The position numbers were made by a program, and so were the translations under genes. A DNA stretch of 64,000 nt from Alphaproteobacteria bacterium (lineage in GTDB: Bacteria > Pseudomonadota > Alphaproteobacteria > Rhizobiales > Rhizobiaceae). The notes beneath the pieces are model-generated. The model had not been told where the DNA came from and did no database searches. It was given only the letters and a program-made list of their open reading frames with translations. Below, piece after piece: positions 25,674 to 34,449 of the stretch (the first letter of the stretch is position 1; the number at the start of each line of letters is the position of its first letter). The stretch is taken from NCBI GenBank assembly GCA_024742485.1, contig JANSYK010000001.1, positions 1,984,001-2,048,000 on the forward strand. The letters run 5' to 3'.

Positions 25674-26660
25674 CTATTTTCCAAGCTTTGCCGAATAGGC
25701 ATCGATGATCGGCTTGGCGTCCGGGTTCTTGGCAATGTAGGCACCCCACATGGCTTTGCCGGCTTCCGCCATCTTGGCCTGAAGCGATGCATCGGCGGCG
25801 CTGACAGTCATGCCATTTTCCTCAAGGATTGCAACTTTGCCATTGTCCTCGGCGGCTGAAACGGCCCAGAACTCCGCTTCCATCTTGTTGGCCAGATCTT
25901 CAATGGTCTTGCGCTCGTCATCGCTCAACGCATTCCAGGCATCCAGGTTGACGGTGACCGCATCGGTCGACGTGCTCCAGTTCAGCGGATTGAAATGATC
26001 GGTGAACTGCCAAAGCTTGCCATCGACGCCCGATGACGATGATGTGGCCGCGCCGTCGATTGTACCGGCTGCGGCGGCCGCGGCCACATCACCCCAGGGC
26101 ATTTCAAGCGGCGCCGCACCGAGTTTTTCCAGAAACTCGAAACTGGCGGCGTTGAAGGCACGGATGCGCTGGCCCGACATGTCGTCGGCACTGACGATGG
26201 CCTGCTTGCTGTAGACACCGGGGCTTGGCCACGGAACATAATAGAGGATTTTCTGATTGTGCTTGGCTGCAATTTCATCAAACACCGGAGAAGCGACTTC
26301 CAGGAACGCTTTCATCTCATCCTGTCCCTGGATGAGATAGGGTAAGGTGTCCATGGACAGCAACGGTTCTTCGCCGGCCTGCAGAAACAGCAACATATCC
26401 GCCATCTGGACGATGCCCGTTTCAACTGCCGACAGTTTCTCTGTGATCTTGACACCGATTTCTCCGCTGACATGCACGGTGATGTCGACCGATCCGTAGG
26501 TGGCCTCACGAACGGCATCGGCAAATGCCATGGCATTCTTGGCGTGAAAATTCGATGCCGGCCACGCGGTGCTCAGATCCCATTTGGTTTGCGCCACGGC
26601 ACCGCCGGTGCCGATCGCCAGGCAAACGCCCGCGGCAACAATGTGTTTCATCAAAGTCAT
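25674..26660 (-). CDS. dctP: TRAP transporter solute-binding protein (DctP)
   Basis: 328 residues with signal peptide MTLMKHIVAAGVCLAIGTGGAVAQ. Family stretches are LSTAWPASNFHAKNAMAFADAV, GQRIRAFNAASFEFLEKLGAAPLEMPWGDVAAAAAAGTIDGA and FNPLNWSTSTDAVTVNLDAWNALS. A strong AGGAGG lies nine bases before the ATG and overlaps the hyuB stop. It binds an organic acid or amide outside the membrane; its operon with hyuAB suggests that the ligand is the hyuAB substrate. Confidence 0.92.
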   Translation of the reverse strand: MTLMKHIVAAGVCLAIGTGGAVAQTKWDLSTAWPASNFHAKNAMAFADAVREATYGSVDITVHVSGEIGVKITEKLSAVETGIVQMADMLLFLQAGEEPLLSMDTLPYLIQGQDEMKAFLEVASPVFDEIAAKHNQKILYYVPWPSPGVYSKQAIVSADDMSGQRIRAFNAASFEFLEKLGAAPLEMPWGDVAAAAAAGTIDGAATSSSSGVDGKLWQFTDHFNPLNWSTSTDAVTVNLDAWNALSDDERKTIEDLANKMEAEFWAVSAAEDNGKVAILEENGMTVSAADASLQAKMAEAGKAMWGAYIAKNPDAKPIIDAYSAKLGK

Positions 26661-26664
26661 GGTT

Positions 26665-28341
26665 CTATTCCTCCTGTTGAGTTTCGCTGTAACCGTATTC
26701 AGATTTGGCCTGTTCCCTCGTCACGAGGCCCTGGGAAACGTCACGCGCCAGCGCATCCGGATCCCTTTCATTCGGGTTGCCAAACCCGCCTCCACCCGGT
26801 GTGGTCAGAATCAACCGCTCACCGGGTGGTATTTCGTAATTCCCCTTGTCCTGAACGACGGTGCCGTCGGTCATCTCGACCCGACCCTTGCCGCCTGCTG
26901 ATCCCCCTTCCCGCCCTGCCGGTCCGACCTTCAATCGCTCGAAGGCCGCCGCCGACAGTGCCAGGGGCTCATCTTCCACCGCACCGATTTCGATGCGTTG
27001 CCCAAGTCCGCCGCGAAATTGACCTGCCCCGCCTGAATCGGGTGCAAATTCCTTGCTGTGATAAATGACCGGCGCAGCCGCCTCCGCGATCTCGACAGGA
27101 ACGGAACCGACGCCGGATGGAAAGGCCGTGGTCGACAGGCCATCCTTGTTGGGTCGCGCGCCCATTCCGCCAAGTGCCACATTGAGCGACGAAAAGGGTC
27201 GCGGTCCGGTTCCCGTCAGCGACATGGTCCACAGCGCACCTGAACTCTCCGCCAGAACATTGGCCGGGAGGGCCTTGGCCAGGCACCCCAGGACCAGGTC
27301 CGGCAGGGCCTGTCCGACCACGTGGCGGGCAGTGACCGGCGCCGGCCGTTCGGCACTGACGATCAATCCTGGCGGCGCCGAGACAGTGATCGATTCAAGC
27401 GATGCGGCATTGTTGGGAATATGGCCGGCAAGCAGTGCGCGAATACCGAATGAAGCATAGGCCCTGGTATAGTTCAGCGGGCAGTTAATGCCGCGGGACG
27501 CCTCTGGAGAGGACCCGCTCAGATCCACATGGATGGCAAAGTCCCCAATCTCCAATTTCGCACACAGGATGATGGGGCTGTCATAACCGTCAAGCGTCAG
27601 GGTGTTGGTGTATGTTCCGTTCGCAACACCGGCAATGGCGGCGGCAGCGCCGGTACGAGACCGTTGAAATATGAACTCGCTCACCCGCTCCAGAGAGCGA
27701 AACTCGAACTCCTCCATGAGATCAATCAACCGCGCAGCGCCCGTATCGTTGCAGCTCAGCAGTGACAGAATGTCTCCGCGCGCTTCCTTCGGGATACGGG
27801 AATTCGTTGTGATGATGGAGAGGATGTCTTCATTCAGCTCTCCCGACCGGCGCAGCCTGGAGACCGGAATGACCACCCCCTCCTCGAAGATCGAACGCCC
27901 GACAGCGGACCAGCCAATGCCACCGACATCGACAATATGGCTTGTCGACGCCAGGTAGCCGACAATCGTGCCGTCAAGAAACACCGGCGTGACAACCACG
28001 AAATCAAAGACATGACCGGCTCCCAGCCAGGGGTCGTTGGTCACCAGCGCATCGCCGGGTTGGAGCGTATCGGGCGGCACATGTGCGAGCATGGCCCCGA
28101 CCGACTCTGCCATTGTATTGACATGGCCCGGCGTCCCGGTCACCGCCTGCGCCAGCATTCTGCCGTCGGCATTGAACACGCCCGCCGATAGATCGCCGGC
28201 CTCCCGAACGATTGTGCCGAAGCCGACACGCATCAGGACATTGGCCTGCTCTTCGCACACTGAAATCAGCCGGTTCCACACAACGTTCAGGGCGATATTG
28301 TCCCGGTCGGAGAGAGACGACGCCGATTCAATAACGGTCAT
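26665..28341 (-). CDS. hyuB: Hydantoinase B/oxoprolinase family protein, second copy
   Basis: About 558 residues from ATG 28341, which overlaps the hyuA stop (ATGA). Motifs are RDNIALNVVWNRLISVCEEQANVLMRVGF, DALVTNDPWLGAGHVFDFVVVTPVF and a C-terminal glycine-rich segment (GGSAGGKGRV, LTTPGGGGFGNP). It is shorter and clearly different from the 17833-19734 paralogue. It pairs with the adjacent HyuA and is followed by the TRAP binding protein, whose ribosome-binding site includes the end of this gene. Confidence 0.88.
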   Translation of the reverse strand: MTVIESASSLSDRDNIALNVVWNRLISVCEEQANVLMRVGFGTIVREAGDLSAGVFNADGRMLAQAVTGTPGHVNTMAESVGAMLAHVPPDTLQPGDALVTNDPWLGAGHVFDFVVVTPVFLDGTIVGYLASTSHIVDVGGIGWSAVGRSIFEEGVVIPVSRLRRSGELNEDILSIITTNSRIPKEARGDILSLLSCNDTGAARLIDLMEEFEFRSLERVSEFIFQRSRTGAAAAIAGVANGTYTNTLTLDGYDSPIILCAKLEIGDFAIHVDLSGSSPEASRGINCPLNYTRAYASFGIRALLAGHIPNNAASLESITVSAPPGLIVSAERPAPVTARHVVGQALPDLVLGCLAKALPANVLAESSGALWTMSLTGTGPRPFSSLNVALGGMGARPNKDGLSTTAFPSGVGSVPVEIAEAAAPVIYHSKEFAPDSGGAGQFRGGLGQRIEIGAVEDEPLALSAAAFERLKVGPAGREGGSAGGKGRVEMTDGTVVQDKGNYEIPPGERLILTTPGGGGFGNPNERDPDALARDVSQGLVTREQAKSEYGYSETQQEE

Positions 28342-30413
28342 GGCGCCACCCGTTCGAGAAGCAGGTGCCCACAGTCCAGTTTCGTTCCGCACCAGCCTTC
28401 GCGGATAATCGTCGTGGTTTGCGCCTCGGTCACGATGGCCGGGCCGGATAACGGTTTTCCGGGAACCCAGGACGCACGCTCGATCGTGTCGAACGAAACG
28501 ACCCCATCCCGTATCAGGTCATAGACCTGCCGCTCCGTGTGGCTTCGGTCAACGGTATCATCCACCGCATTGACCGGATTTGTCGCCATCGGCAGATGCG
28601 CAGAACCGGACAAAGAAAAGCTGAAAAGCTCCACATCCATTTCCGGCATGATGAACCCATAGAGGTTTCGATAGGCCTCATGGAATCGGGTTTCCAACCT
28701 GGCGATTTCCGACGCAATGGTGGCATCAGGGTCGAATTCGAGACGAAGATCTTGACCTTGCCCGACATACCGCAACTCGGCATGGGCCGTGATGTCGATG
28801 TCGAGGTCTGGCGAGACTGCGCCGATCACGGTGAGAACGTCGTCCCTGGTGGTCCTGATATTGGTGGCCAACGCATCCGGGTCCAGTTTCGAAAGGGGCC
28901 GCATGACGGACTTCGCCAGTTCAAAGGAGACCGGGGCGTGCAGAAAGCCGACGGCCGAACCCACACCGGCATTTTCCGGAACAAAAATTCTGTCGATCGA
29001 CAGTTTTTCCGCGATGCGGGTTGCGTGCAGCGCCCCTCCCCCACCCGAAACGATCAGATCGAATTCGGAAATGTCCTTTCCGAGTTCGAGACCGTGAACA
29101 CGGGCCGCATTGGCCATGATTTCATCGGCCATCTCGATCACCCCGGCCGCAGCCGCGTGAACCGACCGCATATTCATGGGTTGGGCAATTTGCGCCTCAA
29201 TGGCCTCATTCGCCTTTTCGGTGTCGAGAGCGATGCTGCCGCCGGCAAATCCCTCCGCGACGATGTTTCCAAGCGCTATGTGTGAATCCGTCAGTGTCAC
29301 GTCGGAACCGCCCCGCCCATATGCGCACGGTCCCGGTGATGCACCCGCGCTTTCGGGACCAACGCTCAATCGCGAAAGCGTATCGACGCGGGCAATCGAC
29401 CCGCCGCCGGCGCCGATTTCAACCAGTTCGATCGTTGGCACCCGAACCGGCAGGCCACTGCCCTTGATGTCGCGCCATGCGCGGGCCACTTCAAACTTTC
29501 GCGTTGTCTGCGGCGTGCTGTCTTCCAGAAAACAGATTTTCGCGGTTGTACCGCCCAGATCCAGGGCCAGAGTGCGGCTCGAGCCGACCGCTCCGGCAAC
29601 ATGTGCAGCTAGCGCCACGCCGCCGGCAGGTCCTGATTCCACCACCCGGATGGGCGTTTTCATCGCCTGTTCGAGCGTTGTCACTCCGCCACCCGACAAC
29701 ATCATTAGAAAGGAGCCGGCAAAACCTTCAGCCTTGAGGGCGTTCCTGAATTGGCCAAGATATCGCGACATCAATGGACGCACATAGGCATTGGCGCAAA
29801 CGGTCGAAAACCGGTCATATTCACGCGCCTCGGGCGACACGTCGGAACTAAGGCAAATTGTCAGTTGAGGATCGAGCAACCGCCGCAAACGGTCACCGAC
29901 CTGCTGCTCGTGCGCAGCATTCACATAGGAATGCATGAGGCCGATCGCGACCGCCTCGACCGCGTTGGCCTTGAGAACCTGTGCCACATGATCGATTTCC
30001 TCCGGATCGGGCGACTGCAGCACCGATCCGTCGGCGAGCGTTCGCTCCCGAAGCGGGATTCGCAATTCCCGTGGCACCAGAGGTTTGGGCAGTTCAATAT
30101 CGAGATTGTATTGATCGAACCGTTTTTCATTTCGCATTTCCAGGACATCGCGGAAGCCTGCCGTCGTGACAAAGCCTACCCGCGCGCCCTTGCGTTCGAT
30201 GAGTGCATTGGTCGCCAATGTGGTTCCGTGGATCAACGATTGAACATCCCGAAGGTTCAGCCCCTGCGACGCCACCAGTTCCGTGATCCCCTGCATGGCG
30301 CCAACTTCCGGGTGATCCGGCGTGCTGAGGACTTTGTGCGTGGCACGGTTCCCCTTTCCCTCCAGCACGACATCCGTAAACGTGCCGCCAATATCCACAG
30401 AAAGTCTGATCAT
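28338..30413 (-). CDS. hyuA: Hydantoinase A/oxoprolinase family protein, second copy
   Basis: 691 residues starting MIRLSVDIGGTFTDVVLEGKG, the ATP-binding ASKHA motif; later VVESGPAGGVALAAHVAG and LALDLGGTTAKICFLED complete the fold. It is the first gene of the six-gene operon. No good Shine-Dalgarno sequence precedes the ATG; the region is AT-rich and may give a leaderless or very short-leader transcript. The likely reaction is ATP-dependent ring opening of a cyclic amide taken up by the TRAP system. Confidence 0.88.
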   Translation of the reverse strand: MIRLSVDIGGTFTDVVLEGKGNRATHKVLSTPDHPEVGAMQGITELVASQGLNLRDVQSLIHGTTLATNALIERKGARVGFVTTAGFRDVLEMRNEKRFDQYNLDIELPKPLVPRELRIPLRERTLADGSVLQSPDPEEIDHVAQVLKANAVEAVAIGLMHSYVNAAHEQQVGDRLRRLLDPQLTICLSSDVSPEAREYDRFSTVCANAYVRPLMSRYLGQFRNALKAEGFAGSFLMMLSGGGVTTLEQAMKTPIRVVESGPAGGVALAAHVAGAVGSSRTLALDLGGTTAKICFLEDSTPQTTRKFEVARAWRDIKGSGLPVRVPTIELVEIGAGGGSIARVDTLSRLSVGPESAGASPGPCAYGRGGSDVTLTDSHIALGNIVAEGFAGGSIALDTEKANEAIEAQIAQPMNMRSVHAAAAGVIEMADEIMANAARVHGLELGKDISEFDLIVSGGGGALHATRIAEKLSIDRIFVPENAGVGSAVGFLHAPVSFELAKSVMRPLSKLDPDALATNIRTTRDDVLTVIGAVSPDLDIDITAHAELRYVGQGQDLRLEFDPDATIASEIARLETRFHEAYRNLYGFIMPEMDVELFSFSLSGSAHLPMATNPVNAVDDTVDRSHTERQVYDLIRDGVVSFDTIERASWVPGKPLSGPAIVTEAQTTTIIREGWCGTKLDCGHLLLERVAP

Positions 30414-30847
30414 AAATTAAAAGTACGTACTTATTGAGTGGAGTCAATACGCCCTCTGACAATCAGTGATGCTCGGCCCTGATGACCCGAATGGAAAACC
30501 GGACATCGCACCCCACACGGTGCGCCCGCAAGAACCGTGGCCAAATCGGCATACTTTTTGGCACGATTTGCAATTGTTGCCGCTATCGGACGTTCCTATC
30601 TTGAAAACGGCGGATAAACGGCACAGTTGTCAGCCGATACAGCGGCAATGGTGTTCGAGCGGCGGAGTACTCAACCGGATCCCAACCGACAGGAGCCTGA
30701 GGCCCCTGTTGAGATGGCGATTGGGCTTTGTCGCAACGTTTGATTGTTTTCGCGACGTTCGTGCCCGTCAGATGATCACCTCTCTTGATGGGTGAAAAAC
30801 CATCGACCGGCTTGAGCGCCCAATGTGTTGAACCGAAAGGAACCTCA
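30414..30847. other. Intergenic region between the hyuAB-TRAP operon and a reductase gene
   Basis: 434 bases without a supportable gene. The left end holds the hyuA promoter and palindrome (30421-30432). On the minus strand TTGACTCCACTCAA sits about 16 bases before that operator's centre and could serve as a -35 element. The middle contains an imperfect hairpin around 30729-30757 (GTCGC paired with GCGAC). Short open frames here have no recognisable similarity. Confidence 0.5.
30421..30432. promoter_or_regulatory. Palindromic operator AAGTACGTACTT in the hyuAB-TRAP promoter
   Basis: A perfect 12-bp palindrome ending eight bases before the hyuA start codon. HutC-type GntR proteins bind short GT...AC palindromes, so this fits the gntR gene at the end of the operon. 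Its position over the presumed -10 region would make the protein a repressor. Confidence 0.6.
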
Positions 30848-31918
30848 GTGCCCACACCAACCCATGACACAAGCAAACCCGTCCTCGTGACAGGCGCAAC
30901 CGGATTTCTTGCCGGCTGGCTGGTCAAGCGCCTCCTGGAAGAGGGCTTCACCGTCCATGCAGCGGTTCGCGACCCGGCAAATGAGGCAAAGATTGCCCAT
31001 CTGAAAAAGCTTGCTGATGAGCTGCCGGGCACAATCCGGTTTTTTGAAGCCGATCTCCTGAATGATGGTAGCTACGGCGATGCAATGAAAGACTGCTCAA
31101 TCGTCTTTCATACAGCATCTCCATTCATAACCTCCGTCGAAGACCCGCAACGTGACCTGGTCGATCCCGCCGTCAACGGCACCCGCAATGTTCTTGCATC
31201 AGCAAATCAAACGGACAGCGTCGAGCGTGTTGTCGTGACCAGCTCCTGCGCCGCCATGTTCGGCGATGTCGTTGATGTGACCCGGGAACCAGGCGGCATT
31301 CTGACCGAAAACGTATGGAACACCACATCCTCGCTCGGCCACCAGCCCTATTCCTATTCCAAAACGCAGGCCGAACGCGCCGCCTGGGAAATGGCAAACA
31401 ACCAGGACCGTTGGAAACTGGTGACAATCAACCCCGCCTTCATCCTGGGTCCTTCCATCTCCGGGACTTCGACATCGGAATCGCATAATCTGATGCGCCA
31501 GCTCGGAGACGGCACGATGAAGTCAGGTGTGCCGCCGTTCCAAATCGGAATGGTCGATGTCCGCGATGTTGCGGAAGCCCATATGAGAGCGGCGTTCCTT
31601 GAGGACGCCGAGGGCCGCTATATCGTGTTTGGTGATTCCCATTCCCTTTTGGAGGTCGCGCAGATGCTCCAATCCGGTATCGGCGGAACCTGGCCGTTCC
31701 CCTCCCGGTCGATGCCGAAATGGCTGGTATGGCTGATCGGTCCGATGGTCGACAAGCAGATTACCCGGCCGATGGTCGCCAAGAACATGGGCTATCCGTG
31801 GCATGCGGACAATTCCAGATCAAAGCGCGAACTCGGCATCGAATATGGCCCGGTCAGCACGGCGGTCACCGATATGTTCCAGCAGATGGTCGACACGGGC
31901 GCGGTCAAGACCAGCTAG
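30848..31918 (+). CDS. NAD(P)-dependent aldehyde/flavonol-type reductase, extended SDR
   Basis: About 356 residues from GTG 30848, chosen because AAAGGA lies seven bases upstream; an in-frame ATG at 30785 is possible. Dinucleotide loop LVTGATGFLAGWLVKRLLEEGF, with SSCAAMFG and the active-site YSYSKTQAERAAW (YxxxK). This is the dihydroflavonol-reductase/aldehyde-reductase branch, which reduces aldehydes and ketones in the cytoplasm. It is not in an obvious operon and converges on the SDR gene at 31998. Confidence 0.82.
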   Translation: MPTPTHDTSKPVLVTGATGFLAGWLVKRLLEEGFTVHAAVRDPANEAKIAHLKKLADELPGTIRFFEADLLNDGSYGDAMKDCSIVFHTASPFITSVEDPQRDLVDPAVNGTRNVLASANQTDSVERVVVTSSCAAMFGDVVDVTREPGGILTENVWNTTSSLGHQPYSYSKTQAERAAWEMANNQDRWKLVTINPAFILGPSISGTSTSESHNLMRQLGDGTMKSGVPPFQIGMVDVRDVAEAHMRAAFLEDAEGRYIVFGDSHSLLEVAQMLQSGIGGTWPFPSRSMPKWLVWLIGPMVDKQITRPMVAKNMGYPWHADNSRSKRELGIEYGPVSTAVTDMFQQMVDTGAVKTS

Positions 31919-31929
31919 AGCAGTTCAGC

Positions 31930-31949
31930 TTTTGCCGGAACCGGCAAAA
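31930..31949. terminator. Perfect hairpin between convergent genes
   Basis: TTTTGCCGGAACCGGCAAAA pairs perfectly 9 by 9 around AA. It lies 11 bases after the reductase stop and before the convergent SDR stop. The A- and T-rich stem ends allow it to work in both directions. Its core resembles the first hairpin of the dispersed repeat at 16231, 47651 and 58824. Confidence 0.55.
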
Positions 31950-31997
31950 CCGCCCCGGTTGAATGAAGGTGACACCCGATGCCGCGGATCGCGTCGG

Positions 31998-32744
31998 TCA
32001 ATAGATCGACGCACCACCATCAAGCCGCATCACCGCTCCGGTGACTTTGCGTGATTCGTCGCTCGCCAGGTAAAGCGCGAGATTGGCGACATCAATCGGA
32101 TCGGAGGGCCCAAGAAGCGATTTCTGGTAGACCGGATTGTCTTTCTTGATGAAGGCCGACACCCGCTCCGTCAGCACCACCCCCGGCGCCATGACATTGG
32201 CGCGAATGCCGTTTTCGGCCCATTGCATCGCAATCGCTCGGGTCATGGCCAGGACGCCACCCTTCGATGCGGTGTAGGCATCCGCGCCCTGCGTCCCGAT
32301 GACCGCCCGCAGCGACGATATGTTGATGATGGAACCGCCGCCGCTCTTCACCATCTCCGGAATCACCATGCGGCAGCACAGGAGCGTTCCATAGAGGTCG
32401 ACCCGAATGGTGCGCCAGAATTCATCCAGCTCCAGATCGGTCACGGCACCGTCCCTGGTCGAGCCGCCACCGGCACTGTTCAACAGGACATCGATTTTGC
32501 CAAAGGCCGCGATGCCGACATCCACCATCTGCCTAACGCTGCTTTCGTCTCCCACATCGCCAGATACAGCTTTGGCCTCGCCGCCCAACCGCCTGATTTC
32601 CTGCGCAACATCCTCACCGGCATCGAGGTTAAAATCCGCAACGATAATCTGCGATCCCTCCGCGGCAAAGCGAATGGCGGCGGCCTTGCCGATACCGTTT
32701 CCACCACCGGTGATGAGTGCTGTCTTTCCCTCCAGACGGGCCAT
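31998..32744 (-). CDS. Short-chain dehydrogenase/reductase (SDR)
   Basis: 248 residues, classical SDR. Cofactor motif ALITGGGNGIGKAAA, NSAGGGS, and active-site YTASKGGV; C-terminal APGVVLTERV and RKVTGAVMRLDGG. The acidic residue in VADFNLDAG favours NAD. GAGGG precedes the ATG by six bases. It starts nine bases after the upstream SDR and is probably the last gene of a gntR-SDR-SDR operon. Its substrate is unknown. Confidence 0.88.
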   Translation of the reverse strand: MARLEGKTALITGGGNGIGKAAAIRFAAEGSQIIVADFNLDAGEDVAQEIRRLGGEAKAVSGDVGDESSVRQMVDVGIAAFGKIDVLLNSAGGGSTRDGAVTDLELDEFWRTIRVDLYGTLLCCRMVIPEMVKSGGGSIINISSLRAVIGTQGADAYTASKGGVLAMTRAIAMQWAENGIRANVMAPGVVLTERVSAFIKKDNPVYQKSLLGPSDPIDVANLALYLASDESRKVTGAVMRLDGGASIY

Positions 32745-32753
32745 TGGTTTCCC

Positions 32754-33506
32754 TCAGCTCTTTGCTTCCACCGGCGTCGCGTGAACACCACCGACCGCCT
32801 GCTCGGTTGGCAGAATTTCGATTGTCGCAACATTCACATGGGCCGGAGCGTTGACGGCAAACAAAATGGCGGCCGCAATATCGTCGGGTAGCAATTCGCG
32901 TATGCCGGATTGACCCATCTGGTCCAGCCTGTCGCGATCTCCGCTTGCGGCCTGATAAAACTCTGTCGAAACCCGTCCAGGGCATAGCTCGGTTACCCTG
33001 ATCCCGGAACCACGCAGTTCGACCCGCAAATTCTGGCTGAATCGATGCACTGCCGATTTGGTTCCGCCATAGACCGCCGAGACCAGCGTATGCAGCCCTG
33101 CGATCGAGCCGATATTGACAATATGCCCCCGTGCTCGAGCCCGCATGCCGGCAAGCGCCAGCGCGGTAATCTGGATCGGAGCCACGACGTTGATATCGAT
33201 CGCCTCCTGAATCATTGCTGCGTCAAGATCTTCCAACCCCGATGAACCATGTCCCACGCCGGCATTGTTGACGACAATGTCCGGGGCAAAGGCCTCGATC
33301 CCGTCGGCCAGTTTTTCCGTTTCGCGCACATCGGCTGCCATCCAGGAACACCCCGTCTCGGACGCCAGTGCTTCCAGCCTGTCCTGGCGGCGCGCAACGG
33401 CGAGCACCGTGCGACCGGAGGCGACCAGCGCCCGCACGGTTGCCTCGCCGATACCGCTTGTTGCACCGGTGACAAGCGCATGATTGAGGCCCAACTCGGA
33501 TGTCAT
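32754..33506 (-). CDS. Short-chain dehydrogenase/reductase (SDR)
   Basis: 250 residues. Cofactor motif ALVTGATSGIGEATVR, NNAGVGHGSSG, and active-site YGGTKSAVHRFSQNLRVEL. The sequence around VARRQDRLEAL places it in the NADP-preferring YdfG-like branch (serine/3-hydroxy acid dehydrogenase type). AAGGAG lies before the ATG. It sits between the FadR-type regulator and a second SDR. Confidence 0.88.
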   Translation of the reverse strand: MTSELGLNHALVTGATSGIGEATVRALVASGRTVLAVARRQDRLEALASETGCSWMAADVRETEKLADGIEAFAPDIVVNNAGVGHGSSGLEDLDAAMIQEAIDINVVAPIQITALALAGMRARARGHIVNIGSIAGLHTLVSAVYGGTKSAVHRFSQNLRVELRGSGIRVTELCPGRVSTEFYQAASGDRDRLDQMGQSGIRELLPDDIAAAILFAVNAPAHVNVATIEILPTEQAVGGVHATPVEAKS

Positions 33507-33619
33507 GGTTTGCTCTCCTTGATGTTACGGAGTTTTTCGGCAGGACAGGGCGTTTCCACTGCATCCGGAACCGCCAATGTCCGTTGTCGCGTCAATGAAC
33601 CGGCGTGGGGCACCGACCT

Positions 33620-34333
33620 TCAGCTGCCCGGCATGCCGGAAGCGCTGTAGCCCACGACTTCCAGGGTGAATTTCTCGATGTAATCGACAAGGCGGGAAAC
33701 CGCCTGATCGGCCTCATCGACATCGCCCTCGGCAATGGCGGCGGCGACATCGGCATGGCCGATCGCCATTTGCACCGGATCGCCATGACTGTAGCGGTGT
33801 AAAATCCAGAATCGGCGCGACAATCCTTTGACCGACCGCAGGGCGCGCGCGGCGAACGGATTGTCCGCCGCTTCCAGCATCAGTGCAAAATTGCCTGAAT
33901 CCAGTTCGGTCATCGCCTTCTGATCGACCGTTTTCGCAGCCTCTCGAAAACCCTTCTCGAATTCCGCAAAGGCTTCTCTTTGAACAGCGGTGGCCCGTTT
34001 GGCCGCTGACCGCGCGACAAGCCGCTCCACCACCCGGCGAAGCTCCAGTGCCCGAAACTGCTTGGTAAAGTCGATGGGACAAATCTGTGCGCCACGGCGC
34101 GGCGAAATGCTGACAAGCTCCTGATCCGCAAGCTTTTGTATCGCGGAACGAACGGACGCACGCGTATGCCCTGACGCTTCGATGAGGTCCGTTTCCGACA
34201 CCCACTGACCCGGTGCCAGTGTGCCGTTCACGATCATGCGCTCCAGTGCAATGAACGCCTCATCCCTGAGTTTGAGCGGACGGGCATCACCCTGTTCTGG
34301 AAGTGTGTGAGCGGGACTCGTTTTCACCGGCAT
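33620..34333 (-). CDS. GntR family regulator, FadR/FCD type
   Basis: About 237 residues from ATG 34333 (MPVKTSPAHTLPEQGDARPLKLRDEAF). Winged helix: ALERMIVNGTLAPGQWVSETDLIEASGHTRASVRSAIQKLADQELVSISPRRG. The all-helical FCD domain follows (RALELRRVVERLVARSAAKRA...GHADVAAAIAEGDVDEA). It is divergent from the betaine-type importer operon and upstream of two SDRs; the paired palindromes in the intergenic space are its likely operators. Confidence 0.88.
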   Translation of the reverse strand: MPVKTSPAHTLPEQGDARPLKLRDEAFIALERMIVNGTLAPGQWVSETDLIEASGHTRASVRSAIQKLADQELVSISPRRGAQICPIDFTKQFRALELRRVVERLVARSAAKRATAVQREAFAEFEKGFREAAKTVDQKAMTELDSGNFALMLEAADNPFAARALRSVKGLSRRFWILHRYSHGDPVQMAIGHADVAAAIAEGDVDEADQAVSRLVDYIEKFTLEVVGYSASGMPGS

Positions 34334-34381
34334 GCGTTTTCTTGCCCCCAACCCGTCGCGATTGTCAAACCCGAATTCAAA

Positions 34382-34414
34382 TTGACATGTCATTTTATTA
34401 TTATAACATGTCAA
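34382..34414. promoter_or_regulatory. Tandem palindromic operators between gntR and proX-type operon
   Basis: TTGACATGT (34382-34390) and ACATGTCAA (34406-34414) are inverted copies 15 bases apart. Each lies within a local palindrome, TGACATGTCA at 34383 and TAACATGTCA at 34404. The two palindrome centres are 21 bases apart, two helical turns, so two dimers could bind on the same face of DNA. The spacer is pure A/T apart from its first base. The region is the divergent promoter. Confidence 0.65.
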
Positions 34415-34449
34415 CGCTCAGATCCGAAATGGAGCAAGGGAGAAATCGA

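Noticed and set aside
30434-30447. TTGAGTGGAGTCAA as another FNR/FixK box
   Set aside because: It has TTGA-N6-TCAA arms but not the T/C and A/G inner bases of the two strong boxes, and it overlaps the presumed -35 element of hyuA; a chance match is likely.
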